This document shows positions 25,424 through 33,378 of a DNA stretch of 64,000 nucleotides, piece after piece; position 1 is the first letter of the stretch; each line of letters starts with the position of its first letter. The notes beneath the pieces were generated by a model that saw nothing but the letters and a program-made list of their open reading frames with translations, made no database searches and was not told the origin of the DNA. The stretch comes from Saccharomonospora piscinae (GTDB lineage: Bacteria; Actinomycetota; Actinomycetes; Mycobacteriales; Pseudonocardiaceae), in the NCBI RefSeq assembly GCF_005862235.1, contig NZ_VCEK01000003.1, forward strand, positions 186,199 through 250,198, given 5' to 3'. A program made the position numbers and the translations under genes.

Positions 25424-26655
25424 CCCGCACTGATCAGCTGACGGATTTGCGGAACACCTCGGGCCGCAGGGTTCTCATCTCCGGGGCCAGCATCGCGGGC
25501 ACCGCGCTGGCGTTCTGGCTGAACCGCTACGGATACGCGGTCACGGTGGTGGAGCGGGCGGGCACGGTTCGCAGCGGTGGTTACCCCATCGATGTGCGTG
25601 GAACCGCGCTGGAGGTCGTCAGGAGGATGGGGCTCCTGCCGCGCCTGCGGGAAGCGCACATCGACCTGCGCAGGCTGACCTTCCTCGACGGGGACGGCAG
25701 TGAAGTGGCCTCGGTCCACCCGCACGCCGTCACCGGCGGTGCCGAGGGGAAGGATCTGGAGGTGCGGCGCGGGGATCTGACCGACGCACTCTACGGGGCC
25801 GTTCGTGATGACGTGGAGTTCGTGTTCGGCGACTCCATCGACACCCTTGAGCAGTCCGGCAGTGGTGTCGACGTCACCTTCAGCGGGGGTCGCGAACGCA
25901 CGTTCGACATGGTCTTTGGTGCGGACGGTGCGCACTCACGGACGCGGAAGGAGGTATTCGGTCCGGAGAGCCGGTTTCACCGGTACCTCGGCTACTGCGT
26001 TGCCGTGTTCACCATGCGCAACACCGTCGGGCTCTCCCACGAGACCGTGCTGTGGAACACGCCAGGCAGGGCCGCGGCGCTCTACGCTGTGGGCGACGAC
26101 GAAGTGCATGCCTTCCTGAACTTCGCGGCGCCGGAACCGCCATTCGACGCGTTCGCAGATCCTGACCGCCAGCGCGATCTGATCATCGCGACCTTCGCCG
26201 ATGCCGGTTGGGAAGTCCCGAACATGCTGGCCGCGATGTGCGAGGCGGACGACGTGTTCTTCGACGGGGTCAGTCAGATCCGCATGCCGCGCTGGTCGAG
26301 CGGCAGGGTCGCGCTGGTGGGCGACGCCGCATATGCGCCCTCGTTCCTGACCGGGCAGGGCTCCAGTCTCGCGCTCGTCGGCGCCTACATGCTCGCCGGT
26401 TCGCTGGCCGTCCGGGACCACACCACGGGCTTCGCTGCCTACGAGAACGCCACTCGTGAGTTCGTAGCCGTGAACCAGGGGCTCGTCGACAACGGCGGTG
26501 CCACACTTTTCCCGACCACAGTCGAGGCACTGGAGCGGCGCAATGCCGGACTGCGCGAGCTCAGCGCCATGCCGCCCGCGCAGCCACGCCCGGCCCATTC
26601 GGCCCTCACTTTGCCCGTGTTCACGCCGATACGCGGCGGGATCGATCGAGGGTAG
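25420..26655 (+). CDS. FAD-dependent aromatic monooxygenase
   Basis: A 411-aa class A flavoprotein of the PHBH/TetX type: FAD-binding GASIAGTALAFWL near residues 21-33 with the ribose Glu in VVERAG, a DG motif MVFGADGAHSRTR, and a GD motif ALVGDAAYAPSFLTGQGSSLAL. Family members hydroxylate phenols or polyketides and inactivate antibiotics. Coupled with the upstream MFS gene. It converges on the GMC oxidoreductase gene at 26668 with 12 bases between. Confidence 0.88.
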   Translation: MTRTDQLTDLRNTSGRRVLISGASIAGTALAFWLNRYGYAVTVVERAGTVRSGGYPIDVRGTALEVVRRMGLLPRLREAHIDLRRLTFLDGDGSEVASVHPHAVTGGAEGKDLEVRRGDLTDALYGAVRDDVEFVFGDSIDTLEQSGSGVDVTFSGGRERTFDMVFGADGAHSRTRKEVFGPESRFHRYLGYCVAVFTMRNTVGLSHETVLWNTPGRAAALYAVGDDEVHAFLNFAAPEPPFDAFADPDRQRDLIIATFADAGWEVPNMLAAMCEADDVFFDGVSQIRMPRWSSGRVALVGDAAYAPSFLTGQGSSLALVGAYMLAGSLAVRDHTTGFAAYENATREFVAVNQGLVDNGGATLFPTTVEALERRNAGLRELSAMPPAQPRPAHSALTLPVFTPIRGGIDRG

Positions 26656-26667
26656 TCGCGTGGACTC

Positions 26668-28320
26668 TCACGCCGTGCTCCACTGTTGCCCTGTACCGGC
26701 CGCGCGGGGAGTCGGCGCGGTGTCGCCGGAGGGCACGGCGTCGTGATAGCGCACCGGAACCCCGCGTGCCTGGGCCGCCCGCACGATTCCGGGGATGGCG
26801 CGTTCGGCCAGCGCGCCGATGGTGAGCGCGGGGTTGACGGTGAGCGCACCGGGAACGGCCGATCCGTCGGTGACGAAGATGCCCGGATGACCGCGCAGTT
26901 CGTGCCGGTCGTCGAGCGCCGAGGTCGCGGGGTCGTCGCCGATCCGGCAGGACGCCAGGGGATGCACGGTGTAGGCGCCGACCACGTCGTTGGTCCACGG
27001 CGTGACCTCGGCGAGCCCGTCCCGTTCGAGGATGTCCTTGACCTCGGCGTCCGCCTCGGCCCAGCCCCGCAACGTGTTCGGTGTCGGGTCGTAGTGCAGC
27101 ACACCGCGGCCGAGCATCTGCTGTGAGATGCGGTAGGCGTTGCCGGTGGGCGGTGGAGGTCCGAACACGCCCTCGTTGTCGTCCTCGGTCATCTGGAAGA
27201 TGATCAGCCACGACTTCCAGCGGTCGAGCATCTCCTTCTTCGCGGGCCCGAACCACGCCGGGTCCTCCGCGCCCGGTGCCTGCGCCAGGATCGTGCCGAG
27301 GCCGGGTGGGAAGTACAGCTGTTCGAGCGAGAACCGGGAGTACTCCGGCAGCGAGGCCGACAACCGGTCCCAGCTGGCGACGACGGGGCCCTTGCCGATC
27401 TGGTTGGCCTGGTAGGCCAGCCCGTTGCCTCGGTCGAGGCCCAGTACGTCCCGCACCCGCTCTTCGTTGATCACCGCGGTGTTCAGCCGCTCGCCGTTGC
27501 CGGAGAAGTACCGGCCGACCGCGTGCGGCATGGTTCCGAGCGAATCCTCCGAGCGTTTCAGGATCAGCGGTGTGGCGCCCGCGCCCGCGGCCACGACGAC
27601 GATCTTCGCGTCGATCGTGCCCTCACCGGTGTGGACCCGGTAGTCCTCGTCGTCGACGTGCGAGTAATGCACGCGGTAGCCGTGGTCGTCGGTGCGGGTG
27701 ATGCGCTGCACCTCGTGCAGCGGGCGCACGTCGGCACCGTGCGCGACCGCGGCCGGAATGTAGTTGAACAGCAGTGAGCGCTTGGCGTCGAACCGGCATC
27801 CGGACATCATCCAGTTGCAGTTCGTACACTTCGCACGATCGACTCCGACCGGTACTGGATTGGCCGTGCGGCCCGCGTGGTCGCACGCGGCGGCCCAGAG
27901 ACCACCGGCGTAGGTGACGTCGTCCCACGTCTGCTGCTCGACGATCATCGCCTCGGTGATCCGGTCGTACCAGGGATCGAGGCTGTCCCGGGTGATCGCG
28001 GCGGGCCACATCCGGCGGCCGATGCTGCCGTGCCGCTCGAACGCGAACCGTGGTGCGCGTGGCAGGGCGGCGAAGTACACGACGCTGCCGCCGCCGACGC
28101 AGTTACCCGACAGTACGCTCATGCCGTCGCCCGCGACGAAGTCGAACACCCTCGTGTTCGAGGAACCCAGCAGGAAGTCGTGCTCGAAGTCCTGGCCCTC
28201 CAGCCAGGGACCGCGTTCGAGCACGACGACACGGGCTCCGCCCGCGGCCAGGTAGTAGGCGGCGATCGCGCCGCCGAAGCCGCTGCCGATGATCAGTACG
28301 TCCGTGGACTCGACGGTCAT
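26668..28320 (-). CDS. GMC-family oxidoreductase (SgcE9-like)
   Basis: A 550-aa flavoprotein: Rossmann motif IIGSGFGGAIAAYYLAAGG with LERGP, NCVGGGSVVYFAALPRAP, the Cys-rich CTNCNWMMSGCRFDAKRS segment typical of cholesterol-oxidase-like GMC enzymes, and the C-terminal VTDGSAVPGALTVNPALTI with the active-site Asn region. Enediyne clusters such as C-1027 carry a GMC-type oxidoreductase (SgcE9) among their conserved genes. Start ATG 28320 overlaps the stop of the upstream small gene, which is its probable partner subunit. Confidence 0.86.
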   Translation of the reverse strand: MTVESTDVLIIGSGFGGAIAAYYLAAGGARVVVLERGPWLEGQDFEHDFLLGSSNTRVFDFVAGDGMSVLSGNCVGGGSVVYFAALPRAPRFAFERHGSIGRRMWPAAITRDSLDPWYDRITEAMIVEQQTWDDVTYAGGLWAAACDHAGRTANPVPVGVDRAKCTNCNWMMSGCRFDAKRSLLFNYIPAAVAHGADVRPLHEVQRITRTDDHGYRVHYSHVDDEDYRVHTGEGTIDAKIVVVAAGAGATPLILKRSEDSLGTMPHAVGRYFSGNGERLNTAVINEERVRDVLGLDRGNGLAYQANQIGKGPVVASWDRLSASLPEYSRFSLEQLYFPPGLGTILAQAPGAEDPAWFGPAKKEMLDRWKSWLIIFQMTEDDNEGVFGPPPPTGNAYRISQQMLGRGVLHYDPTPNTLRGWAEADAEVKDILERDGLAEVTPWTNDVVGAYTVHPLASCRIGDDPATSALDDRHELRGHPGIFVTDGSAVPGALTVNPALTIGALAERAIPGIVRAAQARGVPVRYHDAVPSGDTAPTPRAAGTGQQWSTA

Positions 28321-28871
28321 GCCGGGCTCCCGGAGGGTGTGGTGTCCGGATGCGGCCGTGCCAGCGCCCGGCCGTAGGAGAAGTCGCGGAAGCGCCACAG
28401 GCCGTCCTCGTCCGGCTTGCCGAAACCGAGCGCGAGCAGGCCGGGATGGTCCGCCGCCATCGCGTCGGCGGTGTGGAGGTGCGGCGCGCTGTCGTAGGCC
28501 ATGTAGCTGAACATCGTGAGCAGGATCCAGCCGTCCTTCTCCGGATGCCCCGGCGCGACGAGCCGAGCGACCAGCGCGCTGCGGTGCTCGTAGGTGAGGC
28601 CGACGAAGGCGGGAACGTCGCCGTCCAGTTCCAGGCCGAGCTCGGCGGCGTACGCGGTGGCATGCGCGTTGAGCGCGTCCGTCATGGGGCCGAGTCCGGC
28701 CGTGACACCGGTTGCCGGGGTTCGCAGCAGGTCGAGTGCGCCGGCCTGGACCGCGCCCGGTCCGGTGGCGGCGCCCGCGATGGCTCTGTCCTGGGACGAC
28801 CGCCGCTCACCAGGAACAATGGTGTCGGCGAATGCCTCCAGTGTCAGTGTCTGGACATCCTCGGCATCCAT
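28317..28871 (-). CDS. Small DUF5987-like partner of the GMC oxidoreductase
   Basis: A 184-aa protein, starting MDAEDVQTLTLEAFADTIVPGE, which resembles the gluconate-2-dehydrogenase subunit-3 / DUF5987 type: short helical proteins encoded directly upstream of GMC oxidoreductases that may assist cofactor loading or export. RBS GGAGGAAT precedes ATG 28871 (a longer ORF to 29015 has no RBS). No twin-arginine signal seen. It overlaps the GMC start by four bases. Confidence 0.72.
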   Translation of the reverse strand: MDAEDVQTLTLEAFADTIVPGERRSSQDRAIAGAATGPGAVQAGALDLLRTPATGVTAGLGPMTDALNAHATAYAAELGLELDGDVPAFVGLTYEHRSALVARLVAPGHPEKDGWILLTMFSYMAYDSAPHLHTADAMAADHPGLLALGFGKPDEDGLWRFRDFSYGRALARPHPDTTPSGSPA

Positions 28872-29322
28872 CGAATTCCTCCCGTCCGCACTGGCGTGAC
28901 GATTAATCGAAACCGCATCGCGGTGAGCCCGCCTGTGTCGAGTGCCGTGGGATCCATCCTCTGTGTCACGGTCGTTCGGGGGCACCTCCGAGCGTGCGGG
29001 CTTGTTGTGGCCCATCCGGAGTATTCATTTACGGAATGTGCGTGCGGCCTCGGAAGACTGACGGAATAATCGTATTTGATCACGCTCTGTAAAATTCATG
29101 TTGATGCGCAACTCGTTCGTGAGTTCCCTTCGTTCGTAGGGTGGCGAAAGGGTCACTGTGCGCTTGCATGCACTGGAAGTGGCTGCTAGCGTAAGTCGTT
29201 GGCAGCCAACTGAAACACCGTAAGACTGTGAACACAATTTTCCGGTCAGTGATTATGGTCGCGGATCGCGCGATTCCGGTAATCGATTGATTTGCCGTTC
29301 GGAGAATACCCGGGAGGGTACG
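28872..29322. other. Divergent intergenic region of 451 bases
   Basis: No gene. Clearly more A/T-rich than its neighbours and sits between the leftward GMC operon and the rightward AraC gene, so it should hold both promoters. A 13-bp palindrome lies at 29198-29210. I could not assign reliable -35/-10 boxes. Confidence 0.6.
29198..29210. promoter_or_regulatory. 13-bp palindrome, possible operator
   Basis: GTTGGC-A-GCCAAC is a perfect inverted repeat about 110 bases before the AraC start. Position is compatible with autoregulation or control of the GMC operon; no direct evidence. Confidence 0.3.
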
Positions 29323-30096
29323 GTGGACAAATTGATTGAGAACGCGATTGGCTGCGCGATCGATGTCATGTATCGCAATATGTCCGAGCAGGTCACGCTG
29401 GAGGATATGGCTCGGGCCGCGATGTTCAGCAAGTTCCATTTCTCCCGGGTTTTCCAGAAAGCCACCGGAGTGTCACCAGGACGTTTCCTGGCGGCCATGC
29501 GACTGCAGGAGGCCAAGCGCCTGTTGCTGTCCACCTCGCTGAGTGTCACCGAGGTCAGCCAGCGGGTCGGTTACCAGAGCGTCGGCACCTTCAGCGCCCG
29601 GTTTCGCAGCAGCGTCGGGATGTCGCCGAGTGCGTACCGCCGCATGGGCGGCGCGCCGCTCGACACCTGCGGCACCCTGTCGAGCGGGCACCGGAGCACC
29701 ACCCGGTCCGCGACCGTGCGTGGCCAGGTCGCCGCTCCGTCCGTTCCCTCCGGACTCGGCCAGATCTTCGTCGGCCTGTTTCCCGACCGGTTGCCCCAGG
29801 GGCGCCCGGTGCGGTGTACAGCGCTGCGCAAACCCGGCTCCTACGAGTTGAACGACGTGCCCCTGGGCACGTGGTACGTGTTGAGCTACTCCGTCGCCAC
29901 CGACCGGGCACCGGTCGCCCCGACCCCGCAGGAATCCGGACACGGCTTCTACATCGGAAACAACGGCCCGATCACGATTCGGCCCGAGACCCACGTGCGG
30001 GCGGCCGACGTGCGGTTGCGACCGATGACCCGGCTGGACCCACCGGTGCTGTTGGCCCTGCTGGACGAGCGCGCCAGGGAATCGGCCACCACCTGA
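29323..30096 (+). CDS. AraC-family regulator with unusual C-terminal domain
   Basis: A 257-aa protein with the DNA-binding domain at the N-terminus (residues 1-105): VTLEDMARAAMFSKFHFSRVF and LSVTEVSQRVGYQSVGTFSARFR, the two HTHs of AraC. The C-terminal ~120 residues (GQIFVGLFPD, GSYELNDVPLGTWYVLSYSVA, RLDPPVLLALL) form a predicted beta-rich domain that is also seen in the truncated AraC gene at the right edge. GTG 29323 is chosen because GGGAGGGT precedes it. Probably the pathway regulator of the adjacent metabolite cluster (inference). Confidence 0.85.
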   Translation: MDKLIENAIGCAIDVMYRNMSEQVTLEDMARAAMFSKFHFSRVFQKATGVSPGRFLAAMRLQEAKRLLLSTSLSVTEVSQRVGYQSVGTFSARFRSSVGMSPSAYRRMGGAPLDTCGTLSSGHRSTTRSATVRGQVAAPSVPSGLGQIFVGLFPDRLPQGRPVRCTALRKPGSYELNDVPLGTWYVLSYSVATDRAPVAPTPQESGHGFYIGNNGPITIRPETHVRAADVRLRPMTRLDPPVLLALLDERARESATT

Positions 30097-30163
30097 CGGT
30101 CCGCCGACGCGGCGAGCCGCCGGGCGAGGCCCGCGAGCAGCACAGCCACTGTGCGGAGGCTTG

Positions 30164-31147
30164 TCAGCCGGGCAGGGAAGCGAAATGCGCCCTGATCTTC
30201 CGCCGCCACAACTCGTAGGTCGGATCGGTACCGGTGGCGTCGGTGACAACCGTGTCGTCGGCGAGCGCCACCGCCGCGTCGACGTCGATGTCGCCGAGCG
30301 CCCGTGCCGCCCACTCGGTGTGTTCCGGCACGTACCGGGCATGGCTTCGGGCCTTGGCGGCGAACACCATGCCGAGCGCCACCTCGTCGCGATAGCCGTC
30401 CGCGTGGCGGCGCAACGTCCGCAGCGCTTCCGGTGCCGCGCCGCCCGCGAACGTCGAGGCCAGGCCCACCCCACTCCACAGGTCGGCGTGCCGGCCGGGG
30501 GCGAACCGGGCGAGTGCCTGCGCGACGTCGTCCGGCCGGGCGCCGTGGATGAACCACAGCGCGCGGCCGATTCCCTGGTCGAGAGCCCGGTGGAAGTACT
30601 CCGGCCTGCCCTGCCAGGGATAGGGCGCGGGAACGTGCTGGCGCTCGACCCATTTGCGGGTGTCGAAGTAGGCGCGGTCGAAGCCGTAGCCGTCGACGGC
30701 GAGCCAGCTCATCGCGGGATGGTAGGGCGAGGATTCGGTCAGCTCCGGAACCACGCCGCGCCACAGCGGCCGGGGCAGGCGGGCCATCGCGAACCCGATC
30801 CCGATGTAGGCCAGGAACAGGTGCGGACGCCCCGGGCCGTCGAGCAGCTCGCGGGTGCGCCTGCCGCGCCCACCGCGCATCGCGTCGAGGATCGTGCAGG
30901 CCATTGTGGCGCCCTCGTAGGCGAATCCGAGTTGTTCCTCGCGCACCAGCGAGAGCCGGCGTTCGAGCTCCCACTGTGAGCGGGTGTCGATGCCCCACTC
31001 GAAGCCGCAGAGCACTGCCTGCGGGATGGCTTCCAGGTGCCGGGCGACGTCGGCTGGTCCCGGCGGGAAGCGACGCCGTTCGAACGTGACCGCGGTCAGT
31101 GAGGGCGTCATCGTCAGCCTGCGCACCGAGCCCAGGACGGTCGGCAT
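30164..31147 (-). CDS. DUF1702 protein, enediyne UNBL/SgcE3 homologue
   Basis: A 327-aa DUF1702 protein, recognised by the start MPTVLGSVRRLTMTPSL followed by VTFERRRF, the EEQLGFAYEGATMACTILDAM segment, YGFDRAYFDTRKWV, and the repeated CGFEWGI / LWFIHGARP pattern. DUF1702 is the UNBL member of the conserved enediyne warhead cassette (UNBL, UNBV, UNBU, PKSE, TEBC). Its biochemical function is unknown. It is the last gene of the long leftward run that begins at 50878, about 28 kb from the UNBV/UNBU/TEBC genes, whereas these genes are commonly adjacent. Confidence 0.82.
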   Translation of the reverse strand: MPTVLGSVRRLTMTPSLTAVTFERRRFPPGPADVARHLEAIPQAVLCGFEWGIDTRSQWELERRLSLVREEQLGFAYEGATMACTILDAMRGGRGRRTRELLDGPGRPHLFLAYIGIGFAMARLPRPLWRGVVPELTESSPYHPAMSWLAVDGYGFDRAYFDTRKWVERQHVPAPYPWQGRPEYFHRALDQGIGRALWFIHGARPDDVAQALARFAPGRHADLWSGVGLASTFAGGAAPEALRTLRRHADGYRDEVALGMVFAAKARSHARYVPEHTEWAARALGDIDVDAAVALADDTVVTDATGTDPTYELWRRKIRAHFASLPG

Positions 31148-31254
31148 GGTCCCCTCCTCCGGTATGTCAGGCCCAAGCTAGCGCGCTTCCACGGTGCCCG
31201 GTGGGGTTCGCGGGCAGGTCGGCACAGACGGAGAAATGGCCGGACGACCGGCTG

Positions 31255-31944
31255 TCAACCGCGTGCGGCCGAGGGCGACGGCGCCGGAGCCCGGTGCCGT
31301 ACCGGGCAGAACAGACTGGGCAGTTCGGCCACGGCCGCCATGCTCCCGCGCACGTGGAAATCCCCCTGGCGGAGGGTTTCCCGCAGCGAGCGGGTGCGGC
31401 AGAGGTAGGCGTGCAGCGTGCGGATGTCGGTGTCGATGAGGGCGTCCGGCTGGTCGAGACCACCGCGGGCCAGGTCGAGTTCACCGTCCACGATGCACAC
31501 CCGGTACCGCCGCGGGCCGATGGACAGGACGAACCGGACCGTCCGGCCCGCGGCGGCGACCGGGTCGAACATGACGCGAAGTGACAACACGTTGGCGTCG
31601 ACGCTCTGCGGAGGCCGGCGAGGCGGGTCGGGCGACTGTAGTGCCCACCCGCCGAGCGTGTGGATCACCGGCTCCAGTTTGTACCCCCACTCGGTCAGCT
31701 CGTAGACGTGCGAGGACACCGGTGGGGGCAGGCGGCGCCGGTCCGTGACCCCAGCCCGCACGAACTCACGCAGGCGCTGGGAGAGCACGGTCGGGCTCAC
31801 GCCGGGCAGATCGGCCCGCAGATCCGTGAAGCGTTTCGGGCCGAGCAACAGCTCCCGCACGATCAGCAGGCCCCAACGCTCGCCCACGATGTCCAGGGCG
31901 TACGCCGTCGCACACCCGTCGTCATAGGAACGTGAGGGTGCCAT
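31255..31944 (-). CDS. HxlR-type regulator with C-terminal SCP2-like domain
   Basis: A 229-aa protein: winged-helix part (DGCATAYALDIVGERWGLLI, RFTDLRADLPGVSPTVLSQRL) followed by a ~110-aa extension ending in the pattern of sterol-carrier-like domains (RYRVCIVDGELDLARG, DALIDTDIRTLHAYL). Regulators of this two-domain type often bind a small ligand in the C-terminal part. It sits between the solute-binding protein and DUF1702 genes with gaps near 100 bases each, so it could be part of the operon or have its own promoter. ATG 31944 chosen; the longer ORF to 32004 is less likely. Confidence 0.8.
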   Translation of the reverse strand: MAPSRSYDDGCATAYALDIVGERWGLLIVRELLLGPKRFTDLRADLPGVSPTVLSQRLREFVRAGVTDRRRLPPPVSSHVYELTEWGYKLEPVIHTLGGWALQSPDPPRRPPQSVDANVLSLRVMFDPVAAAGRTVRFVLSIGPRRYRVCIVDGELDLARGGLDQPDALIDTDIRTLHAYLCRTRSLRETLRQGDFHVRGSMAAVAELPSLFCPVRHRAPAPSPSAARG

Positions 31945-32037
31945 GATCTCCAGGTTAGCCGGTTTTCGCCGCCATACCGCCGACCCACGGTGAGGTTGCG
32001 ACATTGTCGCGATGTTGCTCTCCGCCGCCCGGCGGGA

Positions 32038-33345
32038 CTACCGCCAGGGGGAGTCGGGTCGCTGCTCCAGGTACTCGTCGAGCAGGACCTGGGCATCGGC
32101 TGACGCGCGGGCCAGCCGCTCCATCGGGTCCACGTCGCGGACCAGCACATCGTGCATGGCGGCGGCGAGCAGGTCCTGGATGCGGAAGTAGTCGCCGACG
32201 AGCGCACCCGCGCCGGGCCTGCCGGTGGCCGTCGTCGACTCCAGCTGCTCGTGGGGCGCGAGGTGGTGCGGGTGCTCGTCGAACCAACCCTGCTGTCGCA
32301 GCAGGGAGTATCCCGCGCCCGTGACGGGGATGAAGCTGTGTTCCTTGTGGTACTCGGCGACGTGCTGCGGGTTCGCGAGGAACTGCATGAACGCCAGGGC
32401 GCCGTCCCGGGTGCGCTCGTCCAGTCCGTCGGCGAGCCACAGCGAGGTACCGGCGACCACGTTGCCGTGGTAGGGCGTGTCGGCGTTGTACGGGAACCGG
32501 GACACGGCCAGCTCGAACCCGGCCTCCTCGGCGGCCTCGGCGGTCGTGCCGATGTCGTTGGACGAGCTCATGCGGAAGGCGAGCCGCTGCTGGGCGAACA
32601 GCTCGAACGTGCCGAACCAGTCGCCCAGCTCGCCCGAGTACTCGTAGAGGCCGTCCTTGTGCAGCGCGCGCCACCACGACACCCACGCCAGCATCTCCGG
32701 GCTGGTGAAGTCGATGGTGCGGGCGCGGCCGTTCCGGCCGTTGCCGTTGTCGGCGATCTTTCCGCCCTGCACGGCCATGGCGTGCTGGAACGGGATGCCG
32801 TGGTTCGCCCAGCCGATCGCGTGCGACGGCCCGGACGGCGACGCCACCACCCGCTCGCAGGCGGCACGCAGTTCCTGCCAGGTACGCGGCACCTCGGACA
32901 CGCCGGCGGCCTTGAGCATGGTGACGTTGGTGAACAGGTTGTAGGTGGTCGCCACCGTCGGCAGCGACCTCAGCTCGCCGTAGCAGGTGTACTGGGCCCG
33001 CAACGCGGGCAGCAGGTCGTCGAGGACGACCCGCTCGCCGAGGATCTCGGCTCGGCCGCCGACCGCCTCCGAGACCGAGGTGAACACCGGCCGCCCGGTG
33101 CTGTCGACCTCGTCGAGCGCGTGCGGTGTCTCCGTGTAGTAGTACTCCGCGATCGCCGGTGTCGTGCCCTCACGCACCCCTCGGGCCACCGCGCCGGGCA
33201 TGTCCTCGAAGTAGACGCCGCGGACGCGGATCTCGTACTCGGGATGTGCCCGCTCGAACTCGCGGGCCCTCGCGTGCAGGGTGTCCATGTAGTAGGGGAA
33301 GGTCAGGTCCGCCAACCAGGCTTCCACGACTGTCCGGTCGCTCAT
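32038..33345 (-). CDS. Extracellular-solute-binding-protein fold without signal peptide
   Basis: A 435-aa protein of the ABC sugar-binding (cluster B) type: EFERAHPEYEIRVRGV, AIAEYYYTETPHALDEV, RSLPTVATTYNLFTNVTMLKAAGV, PRTWQELRAACE, AFMQFLANPQHVAEYHKEHSFIPVTG. The N-terminus (MSDRTVVEAWLADLTFP) begins directly with the first beta strand: no signal peptide or lipobox is present and no ABC permease or ATPase lies nearby. It therefore looks like a cytoplasmic binding protein recruited to the biosynthetic cluster, possibly a carrier or sequestration protein for an intermediate (inference). Confidence 0.78.
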   Translation of the reverse strand: MSDRTVVEAWLADLTFPYYMDTLHARAREFERAHPEYEIRVRGVYFEDMPGAVARGVREGTTPAIAEYYYTETPHALDEVDSTGRPVFTSVSEAVGGRAEILGERVVLDDLLPALRAQYTCYGELRSLPTVATTYNLFTNVTMLKAAGVSEVPRTWQELRAACERVVASPSGPSHAIGWANHGIPFQHAMAVQGGKIADNGNGRNGRARTIDFTSPEMLAWVSWWRALHKDGLYEYSGELGDWFGTFELFAQQRLAFRMSSSNDIGTTAEAAEEAGFELAVSRFPYNADTPYHGNVVAGTSLWLADGLDERTRDGALAFMQFLANPQHVAEYHKEHSFIPVTGAGYSLLRQQGWFDEHPHHLAPHEQLESTTATGRPGAGALVGDYFRIQDLLAAAMHDVLVRDVDPMERLARASADAQVLLDEYLEQRPDSPWR

Positions 33346-33378
33346 GTCTCTCCTGTTCCTGTTCCTGTCTCCGGGCGT

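Noticed and set aside
32038-33345. Component of an ABC sugar importer
   Set aside because: No signal peptide, no permease or ATPase nearby; embedded in a biosynthetic operon.
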